This document shows positions 1 to 13,324 of a stretch of 64,000 bases of DNA, piece by piece (the stretch's first letter is position 1; every line of letters starts with the position of its first letter). Where the stretch lies: positions 14,789,012 to 14,853,011 of the forward strand of contig NC_135564.1 in NCBI RefSeq assembly GCF_964340395.1, in the 5' to 3' direction. The notes beneath the pieces are model-generated. The model did no database searches. It was given only the letters and a program-made list of their open reading frames with translations, and was not told the origin of the DNA. This DNA is from Glandiceps talaboti (taxonomy: Eukaryota; Hemichordata; Enteropneusta; Spengelidae). Made by a program: the position numbers and the translations under genes.

Positions 1-866
1 TGAAGGAATTTCTTTATATGAAATGTCAAGGGAAAGTTGAAATAAATTGGAGAAAAAGACTCAATTTTCATTTTACTTTTATTTACATCTCAAATGATAT
101 TATCACAGTCAAATTATTTGACATTTAAAAATGTTCTCCCTAAGATTTTGTTGTGCGTGACACGTAATAAATACAACAAATATTTCGATCTATCATGTTG
201 GTACATTTCTATATATATGATGTTGGTACATAGGGAGCAAAGTAGATTTTGAATTTAAACATAAATAATATACATAAGTTTATAAGTTCTTACCAACGAA
301 GGTTTCCTCTTGAATTGTGATATTTGGATTGAAATGACTGGGAGGAATAGTCTGGATTATTCAAAGTCAAAGAAAGTCAATTTTTTGATGTCTCGTGTTC
401 ACTACGTATGGAGAATCAAATCACTTTGGCTTTATATAATTTCATGATCTTCTTTCTTAAAGTGGATTGATATTGTAAAATAAAATTTTATTCATTTTTC
501 ATTTTGGGAATATGTGCGTTTTGCAGATGAAAAGACAAACGTCCCATTTGGGACATGAGTTTTTAGACTCTTGATAAACTAATGTATGGTCACATTTTTA
601 CATTACACCACAGAAAAGAATCAGTTCATTATAACATTGTTTATTGTACATTCCATTTCACTCTTTTTATTCTTGTCCAATATTTGAACTCAGCTTACAT
701 ATTCACTCCTTTCTTAGTTGGCAGTAAGATGTCTGTCAGGAGTTACACACATACATCTGGTGGGTTGTGGTAGAATTTACTAATACATAGTTATACCACT
801 TTCTTAAGTAATGTTTTGTCATTTTCACACACAAGCTGAGCTGTAACTTTCACACACAATACTATT
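1..866. other. Downstream flank of FASTKD-A
   Basis: AT-rich sequence with no convincing coding potential. On the minus strand AATAAA words at about 666-671 and 487-492 are candidate polyadenylation signals for FASTKD-A. Nothing else seen. Confidence 0.4.
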
Positions 867-3253
867 TCACCTAGTTAGTGATGACAAGATTTTATACACA
901 GCAGCTGGTTCTTTACTTTCATCAGGTCCAGTGTAAGTCTTGCCGAATATCTTCTCTCGTAAATAGTTTTTGAAATCCTCTCTGGTGGAAAGTCTCATTG
1001 AAAACCACTCATAATGGGGAATCTATGGATGTAAAATAAAGTGAATTGAATCCACATCAGTGAATATCTTTACAAGTTGCTAATCAATCAACAGCGCCCT
1101 CACTTGTACACATTCGGTCGACAGCATTTCAGTCTTGACCTAGTACCTATACCAGCAACGACTCAGGCTTATCAGATGTAATTACAAAAAGCAAACACTT
1201 AGTTATGGTAATGAGCTGATAAGGATTGATAAGAAAGTGCAAGAATTGCACTTTGTTGGTAAAGGCGATGTTCCCCTCATGTAGACAACTGGTGCGAAGG
1301 TAGTACTTCAATGTGCTTCATGTACACATGATAGGATATTCAGCCCTGCATTGAGTTTTCACATCTGTTGCCTAAAATTGTCTCTCTCACTTCTTTCACT
1401 GATTTCCATCTTGTTGATATTTACTGTCTGTAACTCTGATATTCTCCATCTCAGAAAGGTGGCTTCAAAATCTTATCTCGAATACAATATACATTGACAA
1501 AATCAGTTTACCTACCATGACATATCTGTATCCCATAATCTCTAAGTGTCTCTTCTTCATTTCGACTTGTCCCAGTGGATGTCTTGAGTTGGTACAAAGA
1601 TGTCTGGGGGTCAAGAAATCGATGGCAATCCTGGAAAGTAAATAACGGTAGTAAAATGATATTAAACCACTTCAAAAAATTCATGATTGATGATCAACAG
1701 TTTGATTTTGTGTTTTCTTTCTATAAAAGTATAAAACAATATAAAGGCCTAAACTCAGAACTAACAGTACCTCTGTGCTCCAGGCGGTAGTTCTTTCTTG
1801 TGTGATCCCCACTGCATCAAATCAGCTAGAACTTTGGTGGACATTGTACTGGATTTGTTGAGGACACTTCCATAATCAGCACACACTAGTGGAGTCTTGT
1901 TGGCATCAAGTACACACTCAAAGTCTGGAACATAAATAAACATCCTGTGAAAATGTTTCCAGTCCATGTATGAAGGAACAGTCTTTGATCATCAGTGGTT
2001 GCTTCATATTTTATAATTCAATGTATTGTTTTCAGGCCCATGTTCAAATATAAATGCAACCACTGTAGAACTTATACAATAATGCTTGTATACATATATA
2101 CAAGTCTTTGACTTTGTGGGTTATCCAAGTAATTCAACAATTTGTGTTTTATTTGTATACATGTATCTGTACTGTCGATCTTGTTTTACTGAAACAAAAC
2201 TAAACTAAACTAAACTAAACTAAGTTTACCAGGGGCAGGAATTTGCAAACAAAACAAAGTGATATGCACATATCGCATAATATGTTATCTTTACATCAGG
2301 TTTGGTTGAAATCAGTTGGTGCATGCAACAGAGATATGAGGGTGAATGCACCACACAAGCACGCAAAGATGGACAGACAGAACCTAATGTAATAACCCCC
2401 TCAATAAAATATTCATGTTGGACATTATTATGTCTCTTGTAAGAAGTATGAATATATACTACTTGTGTATTGTATCACATGCGAGGTACACAGTGGGTAT
2501 AGGCATAGACCGTATAGTGTAGGCTATGATACAGTGCTAAGATTACCAAATGTACAGAATGCCACTAATGTGACGTCAAATGAAAGACAAGTCGATTTTC
2601 CGGTTCCAAGATGCACTGCACGAGAGGACGTCGCTTGTGTTGTTACATTTAGGGGCGAAATCAAAACCAAAAACATCGTAATTATGCGTCCTATAATGAT
2701 AAAAGACTGGTAATGACTAGAATATGGAATGCAACAGATGAAGCTGGCCAAACTTCAGGACTCGGACACCAAATATAACCACCACTGTGCATAAACGACA
2801 ACACAGGTCCTTGTTAATTGCAGGACTGTGACCTGCACTGAGATGTTATTTGTATACTTTGGCCAACCCACATAATGACGACATCACATTCCTTTCCAAA
2901 TGCTTTCTGCCAGACTCGGGACTAAAGTCCCTCGCTTCTCGTGGTTTTGCCACTCGGCTTACAAAGTTTAGGGACGGTAGTCACAAGTCTGACAGCTAGA
3001 CTAGCAGTGTATGGGTGGTATGTCAAAGGTTTTGAGATGAGGTGACATGAATGATATATACTACTTATATAAGTTATACAAAAGGTAGCTTTTGACCTTT
3101 GTACTGTCATTGTAACACACAATCTAAAGTACTAGTATTACCTCATATTACCTTTGCCAGCTTGATAAATATTCACAGCTTATGCAAGGTGAGATGTAAT
3201 GTTGTTATTACTTAATATTATAATACATGTAAATTTTAATCTTACATATTTGA

Positions 3254-3294
<41 letters not shown>

Positions 3295-6200
3295 GCTAAT
3301 GAAAAAGAACTTAATACATTGCATCTGATTTACAATGGCGACAGGGGTTGGTTGGTTGGTTGGTTGGTTGGGGTAATCCAAACACCCATTGTTTTAACAG
3401 ATGTGTCTTCTGTTTGTTCTTGAAAACATTCAGATTTGATGCTTGCCTGTGTCCAATAGTAAAGACCTCCAATCTGGGAGTACATTTTTGAAGAGTTTGA
3501 AAATGCTCTGACAAAATTTTTTAAACAGTTAAGATTGATTACAAACATAGGTCACACTCTATTGAAATACATGTAAACCGAGTCTGTTGAGTTAACAAAT
3601 TTGAGGAAGACAACTGTGTATGATTACTACATGATTTTACTGAGAATTCTAGACTTATTCCTTTCCCTAGGTCTCTACAGTCCAAAGTATGCGTACAGTT
3701 AGTATATCAAGTCAAGACCTGTATTAAACCCAGACAAAGAAGTTTGTCCATGCAGCCTTTGCACTATAATCTTAGTAGCAATTTTCTTCCTTTTTTTGCC
3801 TCTCACTATCTAGAGGAAATGTTTGGAAATAATTATTCTAGATAGAACAAGTCTAGAACTCAGTGCATTTGAACACATAGCCCCCCCCCCCCCTCACCCA
3901 CCACTATTGTGGGATTACTGATATCTGTAATATGGTCCTACAATTCACAGGCAAATTCATAATATTATACATGGCAATGTCTACTCATGTGTAAATTGAT
4001 GTTATTTAAAAGACGATACAATACAGGAGAAAATGGACATCCAAAACATACAGTTACATGACATTGATAAATGAGACAAGGTCAGTCTGACTAGATAGCA
4101 TTTTTCTGATAATATGAATGCTGACATGCACATCGATGGTGTCACAAAAGAATTAACATTCACCTCTAGTTAGCAAATATTAAAGCCTAATATTTGATAG
4201 TCAAGGTCAAAGGACACTTGAATAGAGTCTCAGTATATTCAATTTTTTGAATTAATGTAGAAAGGCAAGTTTCGGCATTTGACCTTGAAGGTGTTGGTCA
4301 AGGTAAAAGACCAAGGATTCATAGAAAGCTTACCACTGTGTGGGGTAGACTCTTGAGTAGCTGCCATATGAATCAAACTTTTGTGGAAACACGTAATAGA
4401 CAAAATGTGTATTTTTATCACAAATGTGGCCATCATTTTGCCATAAAGATCAAGGTCATTACAGTAACAGGTACAAAATGTATATGCACCCCTATAGTAT
4501 TTGACCTTTGTGCCAGATTTTGTTGAAATGAAATTGTCTCACACGCACACACACACACACACACACACGCACGCATGCACGCACGCACGCACGCACGCAC
4601 AAACGCACACACACACACACACGCGCATGAACAGACAAGCAGACGGACAGACACGGATCACTCCTAGCCCCTTTTAACCTGTGCCTGTTGAGGGGTAATA
4701 ATTCACTTATTTGGACATCTTATTTGTATTTCAGAGTATTTTACAGCAATATCTACAAGTGTGATCACAATCTAATGGCGAGTGAAACAAACTTTCAAAC
4801 TTCACCTGCAAAGGTCATCCTCTGGTCAGCTGCTCGAAGCTTAGGCACTGCTTTTGAGAGATGTGTAAGGAATTTGCCAGACGTAGAAGCTTTTCATGAA
4901 CCGTTTGCAGTACCTTCATACTTTGGAATGCTTGAGGAAAGGTTTGATGGGATTATCATGGATGGACAAACAGCCACCCAACCTAGGCCAGGAGTTTCAT
5001 ACCAGCAAACAAAAGTTAACATAGAGAGTGCCTGCCTTGGGGACAAGATAGTATTTGTAAAAGATGGTGCCAAGCGCATTATTAACCATCTTGATAAACT
5101 TCCAGTAGGACTACGTCATACATTCCTGATACGCCATCCAGCAAAGTCTGTTATCTCTTTCTATAATGGATGTTTAAAAGCCCAGGAGATGGGAGCACCT
5201 TTACAGTTCCACTCACCACATATGTCCATTGGAATTAAGGAGTTGTCACAACTATATGACTACATTGTAAGGGAGAAAATAGAGCTGCAACCTGTTATCA
5301 TTGATGCTGATGATTTACAGCGTAATCCGGCTATAATGATGAAGAAATATTGTAAAGCTGTTGGTATTCCTTACGATGAATCCATGCTCACTTGGAAAAA
5401 AGACATTTCAGGAAAATTCTTGGAAGAATTGAAAATGTGTGGTCCTGTAGAAATATGGTATAAGGAAGTTTTATCACGTGATAGTCTTCATTCAGCCATT
5501 CCTAGTGATGGATATACCATAGATGTCACTGGCTATCCCAAAGAGATACAACTTGCGATTACAGAGTGTTTACCGTTTTATGAACACCTACACGAGTATC
5601 GTTTGCAATAGTCATGCGTCTAAACAAGAAATGCTCATCAAGTAATTTGAAAGACCAACTAATTTATTTTACTAACCTGGGAAAACTAGGTATAAAATTT
5701 ACTAATGCTCCTGTCATAAGGTATTATTTGAAATGATAACATACATGTATACATGTATGACTATACAGATTGAAAGCAGATCATATTGTTTGTGTGATTC
5801 CATTGAAGTGGTGTCTAAAATTCTGCTCTCAATACAACTTACAAAGACAAAATTTCTTTCAAACTGTATCCGCCACATCCTTATTTCATGGATAAGGATG
5901 AAAAGAGAAAATTCTCCATACTTCTAATATAAGTAGAGAAAAAACTTACAATAGTGAGTAAGATAAAACTTCTTGGTGACTACGAAACAATTTATAATGG
6001 ACTGTTACTCTTAATGGTATAAAGAGTTGATACATGACACTCCATTAAAATGTCTTGGAAGTATAAGAAATAATATGATGACAAATAATACCAAAACATG
6101 TAACTGCTTTAATTAATTTAAACCTTTTAAGATCTGTTCTTGATCTGAAATAAATTTGATGTGATTATTTAAGCACTGGTGATTGTTCATATGCTGGCTA

Positions 6201-9200
6201 CTTTCTTATCTATGTCTGTCTTCTTTTTAAACATTCCCACAAAGTTTATGTAACTGAAAGAGAACTTTTTAAAAGAACCAGGATATTACGAGTGAACACA
6301 GGGTATGATCAGGTGACAACTATCCCCCTGAGTAGTGCATGCAAACCCCTTAGTATGTACACAATACATGGCATTGTATGGAGAGACGCGCAGTGCATCA
6401 TGGAACCGGCAACAGGTCTACATGTATGGGTCAAAATGTTTTCTTGTGAGTCACCACATAGTAACAGATAGGGAACAAAAGTGTGGTTAATCACAAGACA
6501 TTACTGTGCATCAGGGGGATGTAAACTTGACATAGAAGAAACACGACCGGTCACTAATATACCGAATGACAAAGTTTTACACTACATCACTCACCTAGGT
6601 TGTAATAATATGGAGTAACCACCCAGGACCTCATATATGCTGCTCCACCAACCACTTCACTTAAGACACCTTGGATGTCCTTCAGTACGTTAGGGAGCAT
6701 GGTGTGTGACCCTGTGAAACCACAAAATGAGACTTGCACATGAAAAATATAAGGCAGTATAAAGAGTAAACCTGTTCAAACGCAATGACTATGGACATTG
6801 ATATTTTAAAAATATATAAACTCCAGTAAAATGACTTGGGAATACACAGATTTAGTTTACTTACTAAGATGTACTTTCATCCCATAGCAAAAACACTGGT
6901 AGGAAACCCCAGCAAAATGAGTAGTAAACTCTACCTGATAAAATCACCTTCCACAACACTGGTAAGGAACTCCAGTAATGCAATGACTACGACACTCAGT
7001 CTGGTAGATTTTATCTATTTAAAACCTCCACAAAAACACTTGTAGGGAACCCCAGGGGTGAACAAATCATTTTGTGAACTGGTGGTCCCCAGACCAGTGC
7101 CTTAAAAAATCCAGTGGTCCTGCTGAAAGAATTAGTGGTCCCAGGTCCTGCTAATGTGAAACATTAAATCTTACCTATGAATCTGTATATTCAGACGACT
7201 TTTTAACACAGTTATTAACAGTAAGGTACTGGTCCAACGGACCAGACAAGGTAAAATTTGTGTGGTCCACCCAAAAAATCACTAGTCCCGGACCAACGAC
7301 CAGTGGATTTGTTCACCCCTGAACCCCACTAAAATGAGTAGTAAACTCAGGTGAAGTTTATCTCCTTACTACATGTTCTCATTACAGAAGCATACTACTT
7401 GTATAATTTAACAATTTGTGTTCATGAAAAAAAAAACCATACAATAATGTAAATAATACTTACGTTTCTTGAGTAACAATTCACAATACTCATCATGGAA
7501 CCATGGTACTTTACTTTCAGGACATTCAATGCGTAATGCCCTGTTTACCTGCATCAGTTTCATCCTGCACAGAGAAGCCTGGTATGGAGGCATTTCTGTA
7601 GAAAGAAATTCACAATCACGTTCATGTTTACTACATGGCACGAAGGAATGAATATATACACATTATTAGAATATGTACAATTTGGTTTAGTAAACTTGAA
7701 CACCAAGCAGTCAAGGTGCTACTACAATGCTGTTGACAATGTTATACAGTACTACTGCTATGTGTTGCTGTGTGTAATCAACTCAGCTTGGTGTTCAGTT
7801 TTTTTCTATGTAGTTGTAGCAAATTCATAACCTAACCTTACTGGTTTCTGAGTTGTGCATTACAGAAATAAATATTTGCCTTTCTTTTTGATGTGCAAGT
7901 ATTACATAAATTCTGCCAAATTTTTCATGTGCCCAAATAAATACATTTATACAATTTCAAATCAACAGTAGTGGAGAATTTTGGGTTGCTTTTGATATAT
8001 CATATCGCATCATAAATTGAACCTTTACTATATTCATAAACCTAAAAATGAATATCCCCAATAAATGTGATGATACTGTAAACATGGAAATTTTTGCTTA
8101 AGACTTATTTTCACTTATTTCGCTGGAAAACTAAAATGCAAAAATAAGTAGTGACTAAAATGGCTTCTTATTAATGAACACAATGTACCAGTGTCGTAAT
8201 TAGTAAAAATTAGTCTTTGCGAACTAGCTGAAAACTCTTAAAATTGCAAACTTTTCTATCAGCGAAAATATCTGGTTAGTATTCAGTCACATTATGTTTC
8301 TCTGAGTCTTACCTTTCAAAACATCATCTAGTTTTGCCAAGAAGTCCAGGCTAAACACCTGCTCTGTGACTTTAGCTGAGAACTTCTGTTGCAGTGCCAT
8401 GGCGTGGGCTATTTTGATGAGAAAGTGAGGGTCATATCTATCTAGGGAAGATTCAACCCTTTCCTTACACGTCCTTAGAAAGCGTTCTGAAGATGGTGGC
8501 TGATAGTTAAGATTAGCAAACACTAGCAGTAAACTCTTGATGTTTAGGAAGTTGATTTTATGTGGGTATTTGATCACGACTTTTGCAATTGTGTCGAGAA
8601 GTGGTTTGTGTAGATATCGTGCTCGCAGTAAAATGACAGTGCAGTCAACGGCAGCTTGTGGGTTCACTTTATGCAGCATTTTGTTGTAGTGCTGCATCAG
8701 TTCATCAATAAGACCTAAATCGGGACCTTCAGCAACTACTGTCTGCATGAAATCATTGAACAGGTGAATACTTCTGATATCGTCAAGTTTCTTCACAACA
8801 TTTCGGCTCAATTCTTGTAGAACGCCCGTGTACTCGGAATGATATGCAGACACAAGTTCGTCATCTTGTAATATCTCCTTGACTGTTGACGAAAGTCTGT
8901 TCAATTCTACGACATTAAAATGATGCATGGAATTGCTGACTTTCGACAAAATGGTGGTGTTCGGTAAGGGAACTTCCAACTCCACAAGTACCATTAAGAG
9001 ATGACTCACATTGTGGGGGTCGAGGCAGTTTTTCAGCTCTTTACTCAATTTTTCTCCGAGTAATTTGTACACCTTGCTATCCTTAAAGTTGAACTGCGTC
9101 AATGTCTTTGCGATTCGTATACATTGATTAGATGATGCACTGTCAATGAGGCCAGGTTCCTTCAAAAACCTGGCCACGCTCTTCAAAATGTTACTCGATC

Positions 9201-10368
9201 GGTAATTCATGTGTCGGAGTCCATTACAGATTCTGACAACATCATCGATGGACATTTGTGGTATCATGCCCAAAGATGCGTCTTCTAGTTGAAGTTTCAG
9301 ATCGGAGGATGCGTCTGACGCCAAGGCTTCAAATATGCCTGCAAATACAGTTGGATTATCAGTTTTGCTATAGACAGCAGTCAATCGATCGATCAAACGT
9401 TTCTTGAATTGTTCATGCTCAAAACCGAGTAATGCGAGATATCTATGAACAATACAAAGTTCAAGGGGTTCAATGTCATCGATCTTGTCCAATAACAGTG
9501 AGGTACACTTTTCTAGCAATGGTTTGTGGCAGAACTTCACAAAAGTCAGCGCTCTAAGAATCCGTCTAATATCTCGCGATGAAGGAACATCAGAGGAACA
9601 CAACTCCATGGCTTTGTTGGCAAGTTTGATTTGAGATTGTGATGAGCTAAGTCTGATGCATAAGTTGATGAAGTTTGAAAATTCCCTAACATTGGTGATC
9701 TGGTCAAGTTTTTCATGTACAGAGCCAGTCAGTTGACCCATTATCGGACTAGTGTGGAGACCCATATCAGACAGACAGACTCCAAATCTGGAGAGTTCTG
9801 AGAAGTCAAGCTCACTAAATCTTCGCTGGCCTTCTATAACAAGTTGCTGCACAGTTCTACAAGAAGGGTCCATTTGAAGGCGTAGTACAGCATACAAAGT
9901 TTTGATCAAAGACTGACTATCGAACTCATGAAAGTTTTTCTCAATAGTCTCACATAGATGGCTGAACTCAGGATGTTCAACAATTGCACTGAATTCCCTA
10001 CTGTCGTCAGGTTTTTGTTTCTGTAACTCCCACAAACTGTCAATAGCTGCAAACACCTGTACATTTGTCAAGGACAGTTTGTTTTCTGTGAGTACATCAA
10101 AGATGGCCTCCTCATTTTGAGCCTTCAATATCTTGTCCGTTATTGGGTCTGGTTCCGTAACAGTAACCGATTCATTTGTTCCAATATCGCATGTAAATTT
10201 TGAGTTCTCGTGCTTGACATTATTAAGGGTTGTCAATGGTTGACTCCGAGCTGCCTGGGTACTAAGTGCCCAAAGACAGGGTTTTATGTTTGTGGCCAGG
10301 TGTGTGGGGACACTGAGCTGTCTTCCCAGTAAAACCTGAATTCTTTGAAGTAAGATTCTTGTACCCAT
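867..10368 (-). CDS. FASTKD-A: FAST kinase domain-containing mitochondrial RNA-binding protein (6 coding exons, 909 aa)
   Basis: Coding exons in order: 10368-8313, 7595-7464, 6711-6595, 1924-1771, 1630-1516, 1022-867. All junctions are GT-AG and phase-compatible, giving 909 residues and a TGA stop. The N-terminus (about 40 residues) is rich in Arg, Leu and Ser with almost no acids, as in a mitochondrial presequence. A long helical-repeat region follows. A FAST_1-like segment lies at about residues 604-672. A FAST_2-like segment at about 686-780 has the family hallmarks [14 protein letters not shown] and [11 protein letters not shown] domain at about 820-880 has [19 protein letters not shown] and [15 protein letters not shown] proteins bind and process mitochondrial RNA; RAP is a nuclease-like fold. 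Which FASTKD subtype this is cannot be decided. Intron 3 (1925-6594) holds ST1 on the opposite strand. A non-coding first exon may lie further upstream, near 11-11.6 kb. Confidence 0.88.
2184..2222. repeat. (AAACT)n short tandem repeat
   Basis: Five or so units of ACTAA inside FASTKD-A intron 4. Confidence 0.8.
2270..2410 (+). repeat. Dispersed repeat with GGACAGACAGAACC tail
   Basis: Contains TTTGGTTGAAATCAGTTGG, then GATGGACAGACAGAACC and TAATAACCCCCTC. The same arrangement (TTTTGTTGAAAT, microsatellite, GACGGACAGACACGG, CCCCTTTTAACC) occurs at 4510-4700, so both are members of one dispersed family that tends to carry a microsatellite. Confidence 0.45.
3256..3294. repeat. (AATC)n microsatellite
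   Basis: About ten AATC units, followed at 3346-3371 by a GGTT run. Confidence 0.9.
4542..4625. repeat. (CA)n / (CGCA)n microsatellite
   Basis: Alternating CA with CGCA units about 140 bases upstream of the ST1 exon. Confidence 0.9.
4775..5611 (+). CDS. ST1: PAPS-dependent sulfotransferase-like protein, 278 aa, nested in FASTKD-A intron 3
   Basis: Single coding exon. The start ATGGCGAGTGAAAC matches the start of its paralogues. An upstream in-frame ATG at 4688 is disfavoured because a probable 3' splice site (TATTTCAG, about 4727-4734) falls between the two. An N-terminal 5'-phosphosulfate-loop-like motif is followed by HEPF. A 3'-phosphate-binding-like block, [13 protein letters not shown], is near residue 125. 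[17 protein letters not shown] lies in the second half. This matches the small sulfotransferase family of bacteria, plants and marine invertebrates whose members begin LWS.PRS.STAFER; some have been labelled aminotransferase-like. Substrate unknown. Oddity: the loop reads ARSLGTAF where the other four paralogues have RSLSTAF, a Ser-to-Gly change in a likely cofactor loop. The body resembles ST5, but the last 17 or so codons and the 3' flank resemble ST2. Confidence 0.85.
   Translation: MASETNFQTSPAKVILWSAARSLGTAFERCVRNLPDVEAFHEPFAVPSYFGMLEERFDGIIMDGQTATQPRPGVSYQQTKVNIESACLGDKIVFVKDGAKRIINHLDKLPVGLRHTFLIRHPAKSVISFYNGCLKAQEMGAPLQFHSPHMSIGIKELSQLYDYIVREKIELQPVIIDADDLQRNPAIMMKKYCKAVGIPYDESMLTWKKDISGKFLEELKMCGPVEIWYKEVLSRDSLHSAIPSDGYTIDVTGYPKEIQLAITECLPFYEHLHEYRLQ
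6300..6530. repeat. Dispersed repeat, inverted relative to 18300-18440
   Basis: CCCCCTGAGTAGTGCATGCA followed by CATGGCATTGTATGGAGAGA and GCATCATGGAACCGGCAACA. The reverse complement of these words occurs at 18310-18435. Shorter matches with GGTTCCAAGATGCACTG occur at 2604-2620 and 63764-63780. Confidence 0.6.
7051..7326. mobile_element. Foldback element (CCAGGGGTGAACAAAT termini)
   Basis: It starts AACCCCAGGGGTGAACAAAT and ends ATTTGTTCACCCCTGAACCC, an inverted repeat. The inside repeats CTGGTC and GACCAG words on both arms. No ORF. It is a MITE-like non-autonomous element in FASTKD-A intron 2. Confidence 0.7.
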
Positions 10369-10999
10369 CGTAGAAGGTTAAAAGGTTAAAGGTTAGAGGT
10401 GATGAGACATGTGACCTGACTTCTGGCGATTCAGTGAAGAAGTTACTCAAGATTATACAGTGAAGCAATCAATCTTTGAGTATGTATGATAACAATAAAG
10501 CTACTCAATGTTGATGATTTCGAGGCACTGTCATCAAGTTGCAATCTTCACATCTTACACCATGCGTAAAAAATACTGGGATTCTGGAATATATAAGGCA
10601 AAAAAAAAAAAAAAAAAAAAAAAACCCATCAAAATTTCACTCATTACACAAATACATGTAGTCATAAGTATATAATATCAGTACCAATATCTAAATGGGA
10701 GACATGTAGTTTCATCTAGGTTTTCAACTATATCAACACTTTGTACAATGTACATGCTGCTGTAATTTACTGTGCATAGTTCCATATCACAGAGAATGAA
10801 GGGACAACTGCCAAAGAAGTCATGTAATCATTCTGGACAGTCTGCAAGCAGTCGACCACTCAAAACTGCACACAGTATGTGAACTAATGCTTACCAGATA
10901 TGTCTATATCACAAAATAAGAACAGTTTCTACATGAGCAGGACTTCAAGTATATAAAGGAACACTGTGTATATAACAGTATATCACGAGCAAGCAGCGG

Positions 11000-11580
11000 T
11001 GTGGCGAAGGCTTACCAACAATTCTAACATAATTTATAGCGTTCACTTCGGGATGACGTAATATCATTACAATTGTTATGGAACTCGGGTTATGAAAGTT
11101 GACTCGAGGTCACAGCATGACTGAGATTGTGTAAACGTAACGGGTCTAGAAAAATCCTTTTAACGTTACGATCTAAAGAAGTAAACAGACATCTTTGTGC
11201 TTTCCCATCGAAAGCTTAAAATATCGTCCGTTCATACATAACTGATGGGCAAATTGTACCTCATTCACAGATCTCGAGGCACATAATAATCGCCACCGTG
11301 GTGGTAATGACGACATCGACGGGTACACGTGAATGCTAAACATCGCTGATTCGGTAACACAAATAAACAAGCTTAAAGTTATAAATGAACAGATTATAAC
11401 GTTACTGGCAAATGTGGATGGTACGTCCCATTTAAGAAATGTTTAAAAACGCTTGCAACTTACCACAACACCGTCACATGTGTGTATTTCTTACGCAAGT
11501 CGCCATTACATTGACACAAGCTACTCGAGGTCACCTGTGATGGCGCTGTCCCTAACAGGACACTTTGCTTCACATAACCA
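11000..11580 (-). promoter_or_regulatory. Candidate FASTKD-A promoter / first exon region
   Basis: CpG-containing words (TCGAGG, AACGTTACG, GACATCGACGGG) cluster here in an otherwise CpG-poor region, just upstream of the first coding exon. Position only; no core promoter motif was identified. Confidence 0.3.
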
Positions 11581-12904
11581 GTACGTGGTGCGGTGTTGAT
11601 TTCATAAGTGTGGGATATTGTAGGGGAATGTTAATTTACAGCAATATCAAGTGGAATATATAGTTGATCACTATGGACGAATCAATGCGTTCCTTATTTT
11701 AAAAAATAGCGCCATGGCATTGTAGTGTTATGTATTTTACATACACTATAAATTCATATAAATGTAACTGTTGGTATAGCTGCTTTATTGTCAATTTTTA
11801 TAAGTTTATCCATAGACCCTACACTAGGGTGTAGGGTCTATGGTTTATCCACTTACCTAAGGGTTAAACCGTTTTGATTGGAGGGGGGGGGGGGGGGCTG
11901 GAGGAAATGGACCCAACAACATTCAATCACCATGACAGCAAATTTTTTGGGAGCAAGTACTAGAGAGCAATTTTTTATTTTTTATTTTTTTTGCCAATTA
12001 TGGGGTACAGAAAATTAAAAAAATATAAATATATGCTTTAAATTTGACTTTTTTATTTTTGAAATTGAATTTCCTCATCACAGCTAGGAGACGTACATAA
12101 TGAATGTAGTAGCTTATTTCAAAAGTAAGCTTTAATATTCCAAAAGTGGCTATAAGTAAAATTGGAAAGTAGGCAGTAAAAGTTGAATAGAGACTTGACT
12201 ATATCTGAGTCTACATACATCATGGTTCTAGTGAATGATATTGCCAAGCACACAGACTTGTCTAGGTATTCCTACCTCTCTCAAATTCGACCCCTACCAT
12301 ACAAGACATGGCAGATGCAGTTATATGCACAGCAACATATGTGAGATGTATTTGAAATTACCACCAACAGCTCTGCTAAATCTAAGTGGATCTTGGATGC
12401 ATACATATACATGGCAGCTAATTATGTGACTCAAATTAGGAGGTTTGGCTTATTACAAGTGTCTAAGTCAATACATGTATGAGATCCATACGCTCACTAC
12501 TGTGAGGGTGGGGGGGGGGGTGCTCTTCTACACGACCACCCAGACGAGAGTGGAAACCAAGTTCCAACTTATCCTGCGCGGCAAATAACAAGGTACATTT
12601 CTTCCAAGTCATAACAAATGGGCTTACAACTTAATCAAGATGTATCAGTTGCTTCAGAAGTGATAACCTGTTGGGAAAGGTATCTAAACCGTGTTCAGCC
12701 TGCAATATTGGACATGAAGTATTCCCCAGCATGCACTATTCTAGCAGCTAGTTCCTGCATGGGTGAGTTGAGATTCGGGTTCCCTAGACTCTCACTTGGG
12801 GAGGTCTTGTATGCAGAGCCCCCAGTGGTGAGAGTCTGGGTAATCGAGACTACTTAGACTTTGATTAGTCAATATAAGATTCATATTCCTGTGCTTCTAA
12901 ATGC

Positions 12905-12928
12905 GCTTGGCTTGGCTTGGCTTGGCTT
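12905..12928. repeat. (GGCTT)n short repeat
   Basis: Four to five GGCTT units. The following 12935-12990 resembles one arm of the hairpin at 29321-29396 (TTCTTGAGATAGTAACACCA). Confidence 0.8.
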
Positions 12929-13324
12929 TGGAGAGTTTCTTGAGATAGTAACACCAAGACATTAGTCTCTGGGCTACTTTTAAGATTTTCTAGAACACAA
13001 GCATGACCTCACTTTGGTGATCTTGATGGAGTAAAGAATAACCACACACACACACAGACAAAAACACAGTTTCAACAATTAATGGTATTATTTTATTTAT
13101 GTTGAAAGATTCACTCTGCTGTGAGGTGTATATTCAACACTTAATTTTGATTCATAAACGTGTTCCATGATTTCTTTTTATGAAACTTTTTAGTTGCTGG
13201 AAATACAAGAAATGGTGAAATGTACGATTAAAAATAACAGTTTGACGTGACAGTGAAAACGTCTGTATGGCTCCAGCGTTCTCACTACAATATAACAATA
13301 TAACCGTATCGTTTATAAACTGCA

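Larger units (their letters stand above)
3000..5640 (+). repeat. Inverted segmental duplicate (partner 54750-57400)
   Basis: Read in reverse complement, the region left of ST1 matches the region right of ST5 through several anchors: the Rheb-side words near 57170-57260 against 3150-3240, TAAAGACCTCCAATCTGGGAG (3462-3482) against 56962-56982, the poly-C tract near 3880 against the poly-G tract near 56480, and AAGGTGTTGGTCAAGG (4289-4304) against 56061-56076. The duplicate includes the gene. Similarity fades beyond about 3000 and beyond the ST1 stop codon. Confidence 0.7.
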
